Source: Kitasatospora sp. NBC_00374
Lineage (GTDB): Bacteria; Actinomycetota; Actinomycetes; Streptomycetales; Streptomycetaceae
Length of the DNA stretch: 64,000 nucleotides
Assembly (NCBI RefSeq): GCF_041434935.1
Contig: NZ_CP107964.1
Location: 62,001 to 126,000, forward strand
Direction: 5' to 3'
Below the pieces are notes generated by a model. That model was given only the letters and a program-made list of their open reading frames with translations, was not told where the DNA came from and did no database searches. The translations under genes and the position numbers were made by a program. Below, one piece after another: positions 26,626-36,099 of this stretch; position 1 is the stretch's first letter; each line of letters begins with the position of its first letter.

Positions 26626-26692
26626 GGCTGTTGGGGGCTTGACCGGCGCCTCCAATCGCCTACAGTCCGGCGTCACGCCCTCGGGCGCCGTG

Positions 26693-28144
26693 TCAGATCC
26701 CGGTCCAGTAGGGGACGTCCTCGCTGTCGGACGCCTGAAGGTCGCCGTATCGGTCGATGAGTGCGGAGAGAAGGAAGCCCATGCCGATCACACAGACGAG
26801 CACGCCGGTGGCGACCATCGCCGTACCGGTGCCACTCAGAGTCTTGGTGGCGGGGTCGGCAGCGGTACCACGGGCGAAAGCGGTGAAGGCGTAGGAGATC
26901 AGGCCGATGCCGGCCAGGAGCCCCAGGATGCCGGTGATCACCGCCCGTCGGGGCCGACGTTCTCGGGCGCCGTCCGAGGCGACCGGGCCGGACACCACCG
27001 CGAGGCCGGGAGGCGGAGAGTGCGGAGTCGCGGAAGGTTCGGAGCGCGCCGCCGTCACGGCTGCTTCCCCGGCCCGTTGTTCCGCCAGCGCGCGGACCTC
27101 CGGCCGGCGTGCGACGTCAGGTGTCCGGACACCCGACAAGGTCACGGCCGTCTCGGGACCTGGCCCCAGGATGCCGTCCGAATCAGCGAAGCCGACGCTG
27201 GTGTCCACGCTGTCCACGCGGACAACGCGGCCGGGCACGACACCGGACCCCGCGGCCGGAGACACCGGGTCGGCGGCATCCGGCAGACCCATCCGCCGGC
27301 GCAGCGCCGCGAGGTTGGTGGCGTGGGCGTCGAGTTCGGCGTCGGCTGTTTCGAGGAGGTGGTCGTACTGCCACAGGGGTGGTGTGGGCGGTGAGGTGTC
27401 GTCGGGGGTGGCGGTGCCGGTGGTGGTGGTGTCGTCGTGTGGGTGCGGGTCGCGTGGGAGCCGGCGGTTCTGCCAGGCCCGGTAGTGGGCCGCGGCCAGT
27501 TGCTGGGCCTCGATGCGCAGCTGTTCGGCCTGGTCGCGTTCGTGGCGGGCTTTGGCGAGGAGTGTCTCGCTGTGCTCGAGGCGTTGGCGGGTGTCGGCGA
27601 GTTCGGCCTGGACGGCGGTGAGTTCGCGCTGGTCGTGGGTGCCGGTGGCGGCGCGGTCGCGTTGGTCTTCGAGGTGTCGGCATCGTTCGCCGAGGGTGGC
27701 GACGGCGGTCAGGAGCATGAAGATGATCCGGGTGGTGTCATGGACCATCTGGACGGCCTGGAGTTGTCCCTGGCGGGCGTCGTCGAGTCTGAGCTGGATC
27801 TCGGCCGCGGAGTCGGTCGCCGCGGTGGGCGGTGCCGCGGTGGCGGCGAGGGCCGCTTCCTCCGCCGCGGCGAGCAGTTCTTGGCCTCGCACCAGGGCCA
27901 GGTGCCGTTTGACCGGGTCCTTGACGAGGGCGGTGACGAGTTCCTCGAGGAGCCAGCTGGGGATCAGCCGGTGGCCGGAGCGGAAGTCGCCCCAGCGGGT
28001 GTGGCCGTAGCGGAAGCGCTTGGCGAGCTCACGCAGGCTCAGCCCCGTGGTCAGATCGCGCAGCCAGCCGGCCAGCGCCTCGGCCGGCGGCGTGTCGCCG
28101 TCCAGGCCGTCGAACGGTTCGCCGCCACTGTCCGCCTGCGCCAT
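26693..28144 (-). CDS. HTH-like, coiled-coil, membrane-anchored regulator
   Basis: A 483-residue protein. ATG at 28144 has GGGGAG nine bases upstream, preferred over the GTG at 28174. Residues about 20-95 form an N-terminal helical region (LRDLTTGLSLRELAKRFRYG, HTRWGDFRSGHRLIPSWLLE) that resembles an Xre-type helix-turn-helix. Residues about 95-235 are a long Ala/Glu/Arg coiled coil (ELTAVQAELADTRQRLEHSE). A Pro/Thr-rich disordered linker follows. Near the C-terminus two hydrophobic helices occur (AVITGILGLLAGIGLISYAF and MVATGVLVCVIGMGFLLSAL), so the protein should be tail-anchored in the membrane with a short polar end. The regulator at 29048-30174 has the same N-terminal plan. Perhaps a membrane-tethered signalling scaffold; no catalytic motif is seen. 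Confidence 0.75.
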   Translation of the reverse strand: MAQADSGGEPFDGLDGDTPPAEALAGWLRDLTTGLSLRELAKRFRYGHTRWGDFRSGHRLIPSWLLEELVTALVKDPVKRHLALVRGQELLAAAEEAALAATAAPPTAATDSAAEIQLRLDDARQGQLQAVQMVHDTTRIIFMLLTAVATLGERCRHLEDQRDRAATGTHDQRELTAVQAELADTRQRLEHSETLLAKARHERDQAEQLRIEAQQLAAAHYRAWQNRRLPRDPHPHDDTTTTGTATPDDTSPPTPPLWQYDHLLETADAELDAHATNLAALRRRMGLPDAADPVSPAAGSGVVPGRVVRVDSVDTSVGFADSDGILGPGPETAVTLSGVRTPDVARRPEVRALAEQRAGEAAVTAARSEPSATPHSPPPGLAVVSGPVASDGARERRPRRAVITGILGLLAGIGLISYAFTAFARGTAADPATKTLSGTGTAMVATGVLVCVIGMGFLLSALIDRYGDLQASDSEDVPYWTGI

Positions 28145-28282
28145 CGCCAGTCTCCCCGTGTCCGCACTGTCCACGACTTTCCCCGGGCCGACCAGGCACT
28201 CTCCGCTGCGGCCGAGACGGACAATCAGACCACGAGCGCATGCTGGCCTTCACCCCAACGCCGAAACCCGATGGAGGAATTC

Positions 28283-28534
28283 ATGCGCTCGCGCAACAAG
28301 CGCAGGCTGGACGCGATCGTCTTCTTCGCCGTCCTCGCGGCCGCCGTACTGATGACCGTCGCGGGGGTGCGCACCGGGGACCTGGCCACCGTCTGCGTCG
28401 CCGTCGGGGGCCTGTACGGCGCCTGGACCGGCAACCACCGCACCCCACCCACCCCCGACACCGAACCACCAGCAGCAGACCCCGGCACACCACCGACCAC
28501 CCACCACACCGCGCCCGACACCGACCAGCCCTGA
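28283..28534 (+). CDS. Small membrane protein
   Basis: An 83-residue protein with a strong GGAGGA site before the ATG at 28283. It starts MRSRNKRRLDAIVFFAVLAA and has two hydrophobic segments, IVFFAVLAAAVLMTVAGV and LATVCVAVGGLYGAWTG. A Thr/Pro-rich tail follows (NHRTPPTPDTEPPAADPG). It diverges from the regulator at 26693-28144, whose C-terminal membrane helices could be a partner. No family recognised. Confidence 0.65.
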   Translation: MRSRNKRRLDAIVFFAVLAAAVLMTVAGVRTGDLATVCVAVGGLYGAWTGNHRTPPTPDTEPPAADPGTPPTTHHTAPDTDQP

Positions 28535-29047
28535 CCACTGGTAAGCCACGGGCGGCCAGACGGCTCGCCCCCTCCTCGGCTTCGACACGAGATCCGGAAG
28601 ATCATCTGCACCACCAGCGGCCGTCGAAAGCCCCAACTCCCGATACCGCAGAGCCGCCAGCCCCTGCGGCCACTTCCCCAACGAGCACGAGCAGGCTGCA
28701 CTCAAACAGCTCTACCTGGCCACCTCGCCCGTACGCCAGCGACGCAGCTGGCCGGCAGGGTGAGGAGAAGCAGACCGACGCAATCGGCGAAGGCTTGGCC
28801 GCTGTCGCGTACGCGCTGCCGGACGTTGCCGCCGCGATCCGCGAGCAGACCGAGGCGCAGCGGTAGTCGACGCGGGGAAGGGGTGCCCGGCCGTCGCTGG
28901 CCTGGCACCCCTTCGAGATCGGCTCCGGGATCGCTTCGGACGCAAGTGCACGTGGTCCATGTGCCGCCATTCGCCGGCGGATGCCGGGGGCAACGGTCGA
29001 CAAGGCGGACAACCCCGACACGGCACCGGTGCGTTCCTCGGAGGTCG
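28535..29047. other. Intergenic with a possible small remnant
   Basis: No confident gene. One plus frame at about 28760-28866 ends EKQTDAIGEGLAAVAYALPD then VAAAIREQTEAQR, which looks protein-like but has no visible start and may be a remnant. Confidence 0.35.
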
Positions 29048-30174
29048 CTATCGGGGTAGGGCGTAGAGGCGGCGCTCCAGGTAGATCTCCACGAAGACCG
29101 CGACCTTCGCGCGCAGGGCCCAGGGGTCGAAGGGTTTGACGATGAAGTCGACAGCGCCGGCGGCGTAGCCGCGCATGGAGTACTCGGGGTCGTTGCCGAT
29201 GGCGGTGAGGAAGATGATCGGGATGTCGCGGGTGCGGGCGCGGCGTTTGATGTGGGCGGCGGTCTCGTAGCCGTCCATCTCGGGCATCTGGATGTCAAGG
29301 ATGATGACGGCGAAGTCGTCGGACTCCAGGAGGGCTTTGAGGGCTTCCGGGCCGGAGGAGGCGGAGACGACTTCGTGGTCGTGGGTGCCGAGGACGGCTT
29401 CGAGGGCCAGGAGGTTGGGGTGCTGGTCGTCGACCAGGAGCACCTTGGGCTGGCCGGTCAGCGTCGGCCTGGTGGCGGGGTCGACCAGCTGGACCAGTTC
29501 GGGCTCGGGTAGGAGGGTGCCCTGCTGGTTCTCGACCACGGCGAGCTGGCGCTCCAGCAGGTTGCAGCGGACCTCGGCGAAGGCGGCGCGCTGGCGGGTC
29601 TCCTCCAGTTCGCGGCTGAGCCGGGTGACTTCCATGGCGAGGATCTGCCGTTCGGTGAGGATCTTCGCCATGTCCTCGTCGGGCACGATCGGGAGCGCCT
29701 CCGCGGTCGGCACAGGATCCTGGTCCGTCTCCAGCCGCTTCAGGCGCAGGTCAAGGTCGGCGATGAGGTGGTGGTAGTCGTCCAGGGCGTGGTCGAGTTC
29801 GTCCTTACGGGCGCTGGTGCGCCTGGCTTCCTGGTCGGCGGCCTTCAGCTGGCCTTCGAGTTGCTGGACGGCCTGGCTGATGGAGGCGCTGGTGCGCAGG
29901 GCCGCCAGGCGCAGGCCGCGAAGGCGGTCGTGGGTGGCGGGGTCGATCTGGGTGCCACGCTCCTCGGCGACGTGGCGGAAGAGGTCTCGATGAAGTCCCA
30001 CTGGGGGATGCGGGTGCCGCCTAAGTAGCGGGAGAGGGTGCCGGGGCTGATGTAGCAGCGGGTCGCGTAGCGGCGGGCGGACAGGGCCAGTTCCAGGAAC
30101 AACTCGCGTAGGGCTTCGGCGAAGGCCCGGCACTCGCTGTTGAGTTTGTCGTCCAGCGGCTGAAGCCCGCCCAT
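29048..30174 (-). pseudogene. HTH-like, coiled-coil, response-regulator protein with a frameshift
   Basis: From the ATG at 30174 the sequence reads MGGLQPLDDKLNSECRAFAE, ALSARRYATRCYISPGTLSR and YLGGTRIPQWDFIE, an Xre-like N-terminus. At about 29985 one base appears to be missing (GAGACC where GAGGACC would keep frame). The continuation DLFRHVAEERGTQIDPATHD leads into a coiled coil (EGQLKAADQEARRTSARKDE, EVTRLSRELEETRQRAAFAE) and a complete receiver domain: KVLLVDDQHPNLLALEAVL (acidic pocket DD), VIILDIQMPEMDGYETAAHI (phospho-Asp in ILDIQMP), IIFLTA (Thr) and FIVKPFDPWAL (Lys). So this is a histidine-kinase-responsive protein, usual full length about 375 residues. No kinase gene is nearby. 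It may be a pseudogene, or the shift may be a sequencing error. Confidence 0.75.
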
Positions 30175-30269
30175 TCCCACCCCTTTGACCGGCCCGTCCG
30201 GTACCGGTTCGCCTTCAAGCCCCGCCACCCGCTCGGGCGGCCACCCCATGCCCCCCCGGTGCGCAGCGG

Positions 30270-30458
30270 TCACGGGGACGATTCCTCGCACTCGGTCTCC
30301 GGGCCGGCGACGAGCCGGTCGAAGAACGGGACCGCGACGCCGAACGCTCCGGCCCCGTACAGGACGCACTGCGCGGTCGGCGAGCCGGACAGCCGGCACA
30401 GCACCCCCGCCCCGATCCCGGTGAGCATGGCCAGCAGCAAGACCAGCGCCGACCTCAT
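30270..30458 (-). CDS. Small two-helix membrane protein
   Basis: A 62-residue protein starting MRSALVLLLAMLTGIGAGVL with a second hydrophobic segment VLYGAGAFGVAVPFFDRLVA and an acidic tail (GPETECEESSP). A nine-codon upstream frame (MKCGVRCCP) with its own GGAGGT site ends in TGA overlapping this ATG as ATGA, so translation may be coupled. No family recognised. It is the gene preceding the receiver-domain regulator, but that regulator starts downstream of it on the same strand, so co-transcription is possible. Confidence 0.5.
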   Translation of the reverse strand: MRSALVLLLAMLTGIGAGVLCRLSGSPTAQCVLYGAGAFGVAVPFFDRLVAGPETECEESSP

Positions 30459-30886
30459 GGACAGCAGCGAACGCCGCACTTCATACCTCCGCACAAGCCA
30501 GCCCGAGCCACCTCGGCGCGGACCCAAAGACTCGATCAGCAGAACGAGTTGGCAGAAGCATCTCGGAGGCCTGGAGTGTTGCGCGCCCTGCAACACCCCC
30601 GCAACAGCGGACGACAACACACCGGCAACAGCCAGCGTCGGCGTGCCTGCATAGTTCCGGGACTCCGTGATCCGGCAGTCCCGTCGGTGCCCGGGGCGGG
30701 CGCCCGGCGGGACGCGCAGGGCGCCCGCGCCGTGGGCCTCGCGGTCACCTGCTGCGGAGGGGGCGCCCGCCTGGCTGCCGTTGGGATTTCCGGCCGCGCC
30801 GATACAGTTCCTCGGCGACCACGGCACAGACCACAGCGGTACCAACGAGGACGAGCGGCGCTGGCGACGTTAATGGGGCGCGACTG
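30459..30886. other. Intergenic, no supported gene
   Basis: Open frames on both strands look like chance GC-rich frames. No repeat or hairpin stands out. Confidence 0.45.
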
Positions 30887-31360
30887 TTGGAGGCGCTCGC
30901 CGGGTGGGAGCCGTGGACGCCGGCGGTCGCGGCGCTCCTGCCGGCGGTGGTCGCGGTGCGCGGACTGGTGGGGCTGCGGCGGTCGGCGTCCTCGGAGGTG
31001 CCGGCGGCCGTACCCGGCAGGGTGGGCACCGTGGCTGACGGAGGGTCGGGGGCGGGGTCCGGCAGGCACTCGGCGCGAGGCGTCGCGGGGACGTTCCTGC
31101 GGTTCAGGGACCTGACGATGGTCAACCCGACGACGGCGCTGTACTTCGCCGCGATGGTGACGGGAGGGGGCGCCCGGGTACGCGGCGGCGGGGCCGCGTT
31201 GCGGCCGGGGGTGTGCGCGGCCTCGCTGACGTGGCAGCTGTTCCTGGCGGTGGTGGGGGTGTCGATGGGCGCATGCCTCTCGCCGAAGGCGCCGCGACTG
31301 GCCTACTGCGCCGGGTACGGGCTGGTGGGCCATTACGCTGTGCGACCATCCTGGGCGTGA
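30887..31360 (+). pseudogene. Decayed LysE-type amino-acid exporter
   Basis: The frame contains FLRFRDLTMVNPTTALYFAA, the conserved mid-protein motif of LysE/RhtB exporters (LTxxNPxTxxYF), followed by LTWQLFLAVVGVSMGACLSP. The N-terminal helices with the PGP motif are missing, the second half is altered, and the total of 157 codons is short of the usual 200-210. I read it as an eroded gene. Confidence 0.55.
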
Positions 31361-31430
31361 TGGGTGACGGCTGTGGCTGGTGCCACCAAGACAGGCGGCG
31401 GAAGCGGGAACTCCGCTTGATTCGGTGACG

Positions 31431-31448
31431 GATCGTCATATGACGATC
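31431..31448. promoter_or_regulatory. Perfect 18-bp palindrome
   Basis: GATCGTCATATGACGATC, perfectly symmetrical, lies in the noncoding gap after the LysE remnant. The form matches operators of MarR or TetR dimers. No matching regulator gene is adjacent. Confidence 0.5.
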
Positions 31449-31559
31449 ACTTCGGGTGGAGCTCGCGGGCGGCTTCGATGGGCATTGGTGTGATCGGGGG
31501 CGCGTTGCCGGCCTCTTCGATCATGAAAAACCCCCTCAAAAGCTGTCATTTCCGGCGAG

Positions 31560-32607
<1,048 letters not shown>

Positions 32608-32624
32608 CTCCGGGTCGGACCACG

Positions 32625-32653
32625 GCCGGCCACCCCTCCGAGGGGCGGCCGGC
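32625..32653. terminator. Terminator of the Rpf gene
   Basis: GCCGGCC-A-CCCCT, CCG loop, AGGGG-C-GGCCGGC: a 12-pair stem with one mismatch, 18 bases after the stop. Confidence 0.7.
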
Positions 32654-32809
32654 TCCGGCGCGTGGGCCCTGGTGTCCGGCGCCGTGCCCGGGCCCCCGGC
32701 GGGCGACCGGGCTGGAGGGCCCCGGTGTCCGCGTCAGTAGGCTCGCAGGGCGGCGAAGCTGATCAGCGGCCCCGAGTTGACCGGCTCCCCCGTCGTCGAC
32801 ACAACACCA

Positions 32810-33065
32810 TGAACCGCGAGCGCGGGCTGAGCGGCGTCAACAGCTACGCCCGCGAACTGGGCTTCGACCCGGCGGTCCGGCCGGCGCGGACGCCGCCTGG
32901 CTCGACCTGTGCAGCGGCGCGGGCCGGGCACAGGTGGAGGCCGCGCGGGCGCTGCCCGGAGCGGCCGAGTTCACCGGCGTCGACCTGGTCGGCCCGCTCG
33001 CCACCCCGCCCGACCTGGCCGCGCTGCCTGCGCTGCGCCTGGCGACCGCGGCGCTCGCGGGAATC
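32810..33065 (+). pseudogene. SAM-dependent methyltransferase remnant
   Basis: Starts MNRERGLSGVNSYARELGFD. After a frameshift near 32880 it reads AAWLDLCSGAGRAQVEAARA then LPGAAEFTGVDLVGPLA, which is motif I (LDLCSGxG) and motif II (GVDL) of class I methyltransferases. It then degenerates at about 33060. Most of the catalytic domain is missing. Confidence 0.6.
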
Positions 33066-33160
33066 GCCGTGAAGGACTGGCGTCCGATCGATTGTTGAAC
33101 GTTGAACGCGATGTCCGAATACCGCCGGACTCGTGATCGCCGGCGTCCGATCATCGAGTC

Positions 33161-33958
33161 ATGTCCGAGAACACGACAGCGAGTTCGGGGAAGATGACGA
33201 TGAGCACGACCATGGTGGCCGCACGGCTGGCGGGCAAGGTGGCGCTGGTGACCGGCGGCAGCCGGGGAATCGGCGAGGCGGTCGCGCTGCGGCTGGCCGA
33301 GGAAGGCGCCGACGTGGCGCTCACCTACCGGGAAGGTGCCGAGCGCGCCGAGGCGGTCACGGCCAAGATCGAGGGAATGGGCCGCCGCGCCTGGGCCGTA
33401 CGGGCGGACAGCGCCGACCCCCGGGCGATCCGGGAGGCCGTGGACGCGGTGGCGACGCGGTTCGGCCGACTCGACATCCTGGTGAACAACGCGGGCGTCG
33501 GCGTGGTCGGCCCGATCGAGGAGATCGACGAGGCCGACATCGACCGGGTGCTGGACGTCAACGTCCGGGGGTCGCTGCTGGCCTCCAAGGCGGCCATCGC
33601 CCACCTGGGCGAGGGCGGACGGATCGTCACCATCGGCAGCTGCATGGCCGAGCGGGTCGCCTTCCCCGGTGGCTCGGTGTACGCGACCAGCAAGGCGGCA
33701 CTGTCCGGGCTGACCAAGGCGCTGGCACGGGAGCTCGGGCCGCGCGGCATCACCGCCAACCTGGTGCACCCCGGTCCGACCGACACCGACATGAACCCGG
33801 CCGACGGGCCGGGCGCCGACTTCCAGGCCAGCTTCACCGCGCTGGGCTCGTTCGGCACCCCCGCGGACGTGGCCGGCACCATCGCCCACCTGGTGGGCCC
33901 GGAGGGCCGGTACATCACCGGTGCCGCGATCGCAGTGGACGGCGGCTTCGCGGCCTGA
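33161..33958 (+). CDS. SDR family oxidoreductase (FabG-like)
   Basis: A 265-residue short-chain dehydrogenase/reductase. It has the NAD(P)-binding motif TGGSRGIGEAVA (residues about 32-43), the NNAG stretch (ILVNNAGVGVV), the catalytic Ser in TIGSCM and the YxxxK pair in SVYATSKAALSG. It ends with the family C-terminus YITGAAIAVDGGFAA. An Arg after beta-2 (TYREGAERAE) suggests NADP preference. The substrate cannot be told; such stand-alone FabG-like enzymes often reduce keto groups in detoxification or secondary metabolism. The ATG at 33161 adds a 15-residue tail; 33194 is an alternative. GGCGTCCGATC occurs twice upstream (33079 and 33142) and may be a regulator half-site, but no regulator gene is adjacent. 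Confidence 0.88.
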   Translation: MSENTTASSGKMTMSTTMVAARLAGKVALVTGGSRGIGEAVALRLAEEGADVALTYREGAERAEAVTAKIEGMGRRAWAVRADSADPRAIREAVDAVATRFGRLDILVNNAGVGVVGPIEEIDEADIDRVLDVNVRGSLLASKAAIAHLGEGGRIVTIGSCMAERVAFPGGSVYATSKAALSGLTKALARELGPRGITANLVHPGPTDTDMNPADGPGADFQASFTALGSFGTPADVAGTIAHLVGPEGRYITGAAIAVDGGFAA

Positions 33959-34500
33959 GACCGGCGGGCCCCTCTGGGGCGCGGCCCCGCCCGGGCGGTG
34001 AACCGCCATCCGGGCCGGGCTGCGCGGTGGTCCGCGCTCCGCGCACGCCCGCGGGTCATCATCGACGGGGGCCGCGAAGGACCCCGGGAAACCGAGCGCA
34101 GCTCGAAGTCCGGCAGGCCCCAGGTAGCAGCGGCCGCGTGTGTGGCCATCTCGGCCCCAGTGCCCTGCTCGACATCGGCCGGCAACGCAGAGCATCAGGT
34201 ATTCGGCGCATGAACCGACCAAGGGCGGTGTCCACGATCAAAGTGAGTTCCGCGCCGCCCTTGACGGAGCGCCAGCTGACCTGCGACGACTGCGTCTCTT
34301 CCACCCCGACTATTAGACGCCCCGACCCCGGAAGATCACCCACCCCGTTCACGAAATCTCAGCAGCCATCCGCGCCACAGCCCACACCCACCAGCAAGCC
34401 ACCCACCGACAGGGCTATCACCGAACCCGCCACATGCAGGAGACCCCTCAAAGGAACAGCACCACTCTCACCACACCCACGAAACCCCCAGCCCAAAGAC
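33959..34500. other. Intergenic, no supported gene
   Basis: Follows the SDR gene and leads into the IS4 fragment. The frames found are short and of poor composition; some of this may be decayed IS or plasmid sequence. No clear repeat. Confidence 0.45.
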
Positions 34501-34509
34501 CGCCGGCCA

Positions 34510-34930
34510 ACTCGCCAACACCATCAACCCGCCAGTGCCGGTAGCACACGCCCGGTGTTGAAGGTCGCGCCAGCGGCACCGCGAGCACGTGGAAGAGCAT
34601 CTCCAGCGGCTTCGGTCCCAGTCGTCTGCGCAGGTGGCGCAGGGCAGTCTCCGAAGGGGCATGTACGTCGAGGCCCGCAAGGCCGGCGACGAGCTTGTCC
34701 CACACGCGTTGGTAACCAAGCCCTGGAAACAGTCCCAACGCCAGTACGAAGTAGATCCCGACGCGGGACGGTAAGGCTCGAACGCGCTGCTGGACGGTTC
34801 CGGTCTGCTCCAGCACGTCGTCGACGAGCTCGAACGGCAGGAACTGGGTCAACCCGCCGAGGTGGCCGGGAGCGAAGGCGCCCTCGGCACGATCGTGGTG
34901 CGTGTCAATGTGCAGGTGGCAGGCTGGCTC
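34510..34930 (-). pseudogene. IS4-family transposase N-terminal fragment
   Basis: Minus strand reads FAPGHLGGLTQFLPFELVDD, VRALPSRVGIYFVLALGLFP, RVWDKLVAGLAGLDVHAPSE and LRRRLGPKPLEMLFHVLA, the N-terminal domain of streptomycete IS4 transposases. It ends near YRHWRVDG before the DDE core, so only about 130 residues remain. It abuts an IS110 remnant on its upstream side. Confidence 0.75.
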
Positions 34931-35039
34931 GACAACGGGATCCTCTGAACGGGACAAGTCTTGGTCGGCTCTCCTCCTACCAGGGGATTCCGCCCCATGT
35001 GCCCATCTTGCGAACGCACTTGACAGTGCGGCAACAGGC

Positions 35040-35960
35040 CTAACTTCGTGGCATTGCCGGTTGTAGAGGTTGCGCTGGGCGGAGCTGTGGCGGTCGCCGG
35101 CCTTGCGCGGGCGGTTGTAGTGGGCCCGGGCACCAGGCGAGGCGGTGAGCGAGGCGAAGGCCCAGACGTAGCCGACCGCGGCCAGGCGCTGGTTCTTGAC
35201 CCGGCGGACCATGACCGCGTGGCTCTTGCCGGAGGCGCGGGTGACGGGCGCCGATCCGGCGTGGGCCTTGAGCGCCTTGGCGTCGGCGAAGCGGCTGCGG
35301 TCGTCGCCGATCTCGGCGAGGACCCGGGCGCCGCTGAGCGCCCCGAGGCCGGGGAAGCTGGTGATGACTGCGGCGTCGGGGTGCTGCTCGAACAGCTCGA
35401 CGGAGGCTTCGGCGAGGTCGTCTGCGGCGGTGCAGACGGTCTCGAACTTGCCCAGCAGGGCCAGGGTCTGGCGGCCCATCGCGGTCTCGACCAGCGGGAG
35501 CTGGCGCATTTTCGGGACGCGGAGGGCGGCGTGCAGGCGCTCGACCTCGGCTTCGATGCCGCGCTGGCGGCCGGCGCGCTTGAGCACGGCCTTGAGCCGG
35601 CGGGTGAGGCGGGCGGCCTGGCCGGGGGTGGGTGCGGTGGCCAGCAGGGTGCGGGCCAGCGGCGCGGTGAGGCCGCCGGTGATCGGCTGGACGGCGGCGA
35701 GGTAGCCGGGGAAGTACTCGCACAGGTGGGAGCGGAGCTTGTTGCCGGCCTGGGTGCGGTCCCAGACGGCGTCCTGCTGGGCGCGGGCAAGGACGGCGAC
35801 GGCCTAGGCGAGTTCGCTGTCGGCCGGCAGCTACCGGTGGGCGTCGGCGTCGGTGCGCAGGATGTTCGCCAGCACCATCGCGTCGAGGTGGTCGGACTTC
35901 TTGCGCGAGACGCCCACCCCGGCCGGCCCCACGGGCGGTTCGCCGACGACGTGCAGCCGT
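35040..35960 (-). pseudogene. IS110-family transposase, truncated and with an internal stop
   Basis: Contains AQQDAVWDRTQAGNKLRSHL, the coiled-coil centre (RRLKAVLKRAGRQRGIEAEV) and the Transposase_20 domain: TSFPGLGALSGARVLAEIGD, DAKALKAHAGSAPVTRASGK, RVKNQRLAAVGYVWAFAS. An in-frame TAG occurs at about 35804 (ELA-stop-AVAVLARA). The DEDD RuvC-like N-terminus is largely missing beyond 35960, and the C-terminus runs into IS4 sequence at about 35040. IS110 elements use a bridge RNA, but no clear flanks survive to locate one. Confidence 0.75.
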
Positions 35961-36054
35961 GTCGTCCAACGCCGAGCTCGAATTCCGGTTCATTGCCGGC
36001 CCTCGCTCGAAAGGTGGGTAACCGTGTCCGTGTACGGCTCGAACGGCCGGGCCC

Positions 36055-36080
36055 GGCCCGACGCGGTGCAGCGTCGGGCC
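36055..36080. terminator. Terminator of the PI-PLC gene
   Basis: GGCCCGACGC, loop GGTGCA, GCGTCGGGCC: perfect 10-bp stem, 20 bases past the stop at 36100 in the minus-strand direction. Confidence 0.75.
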
Positions 36081-36099
36081 AGGTGGCGGGGTGGTCCGG

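Noticed and set aside
32837..34222. 461-codon minus-strand open frame over the SDR gene
   Set aside because: Antisense shadow; the plus-strand SDR has all family motifs.
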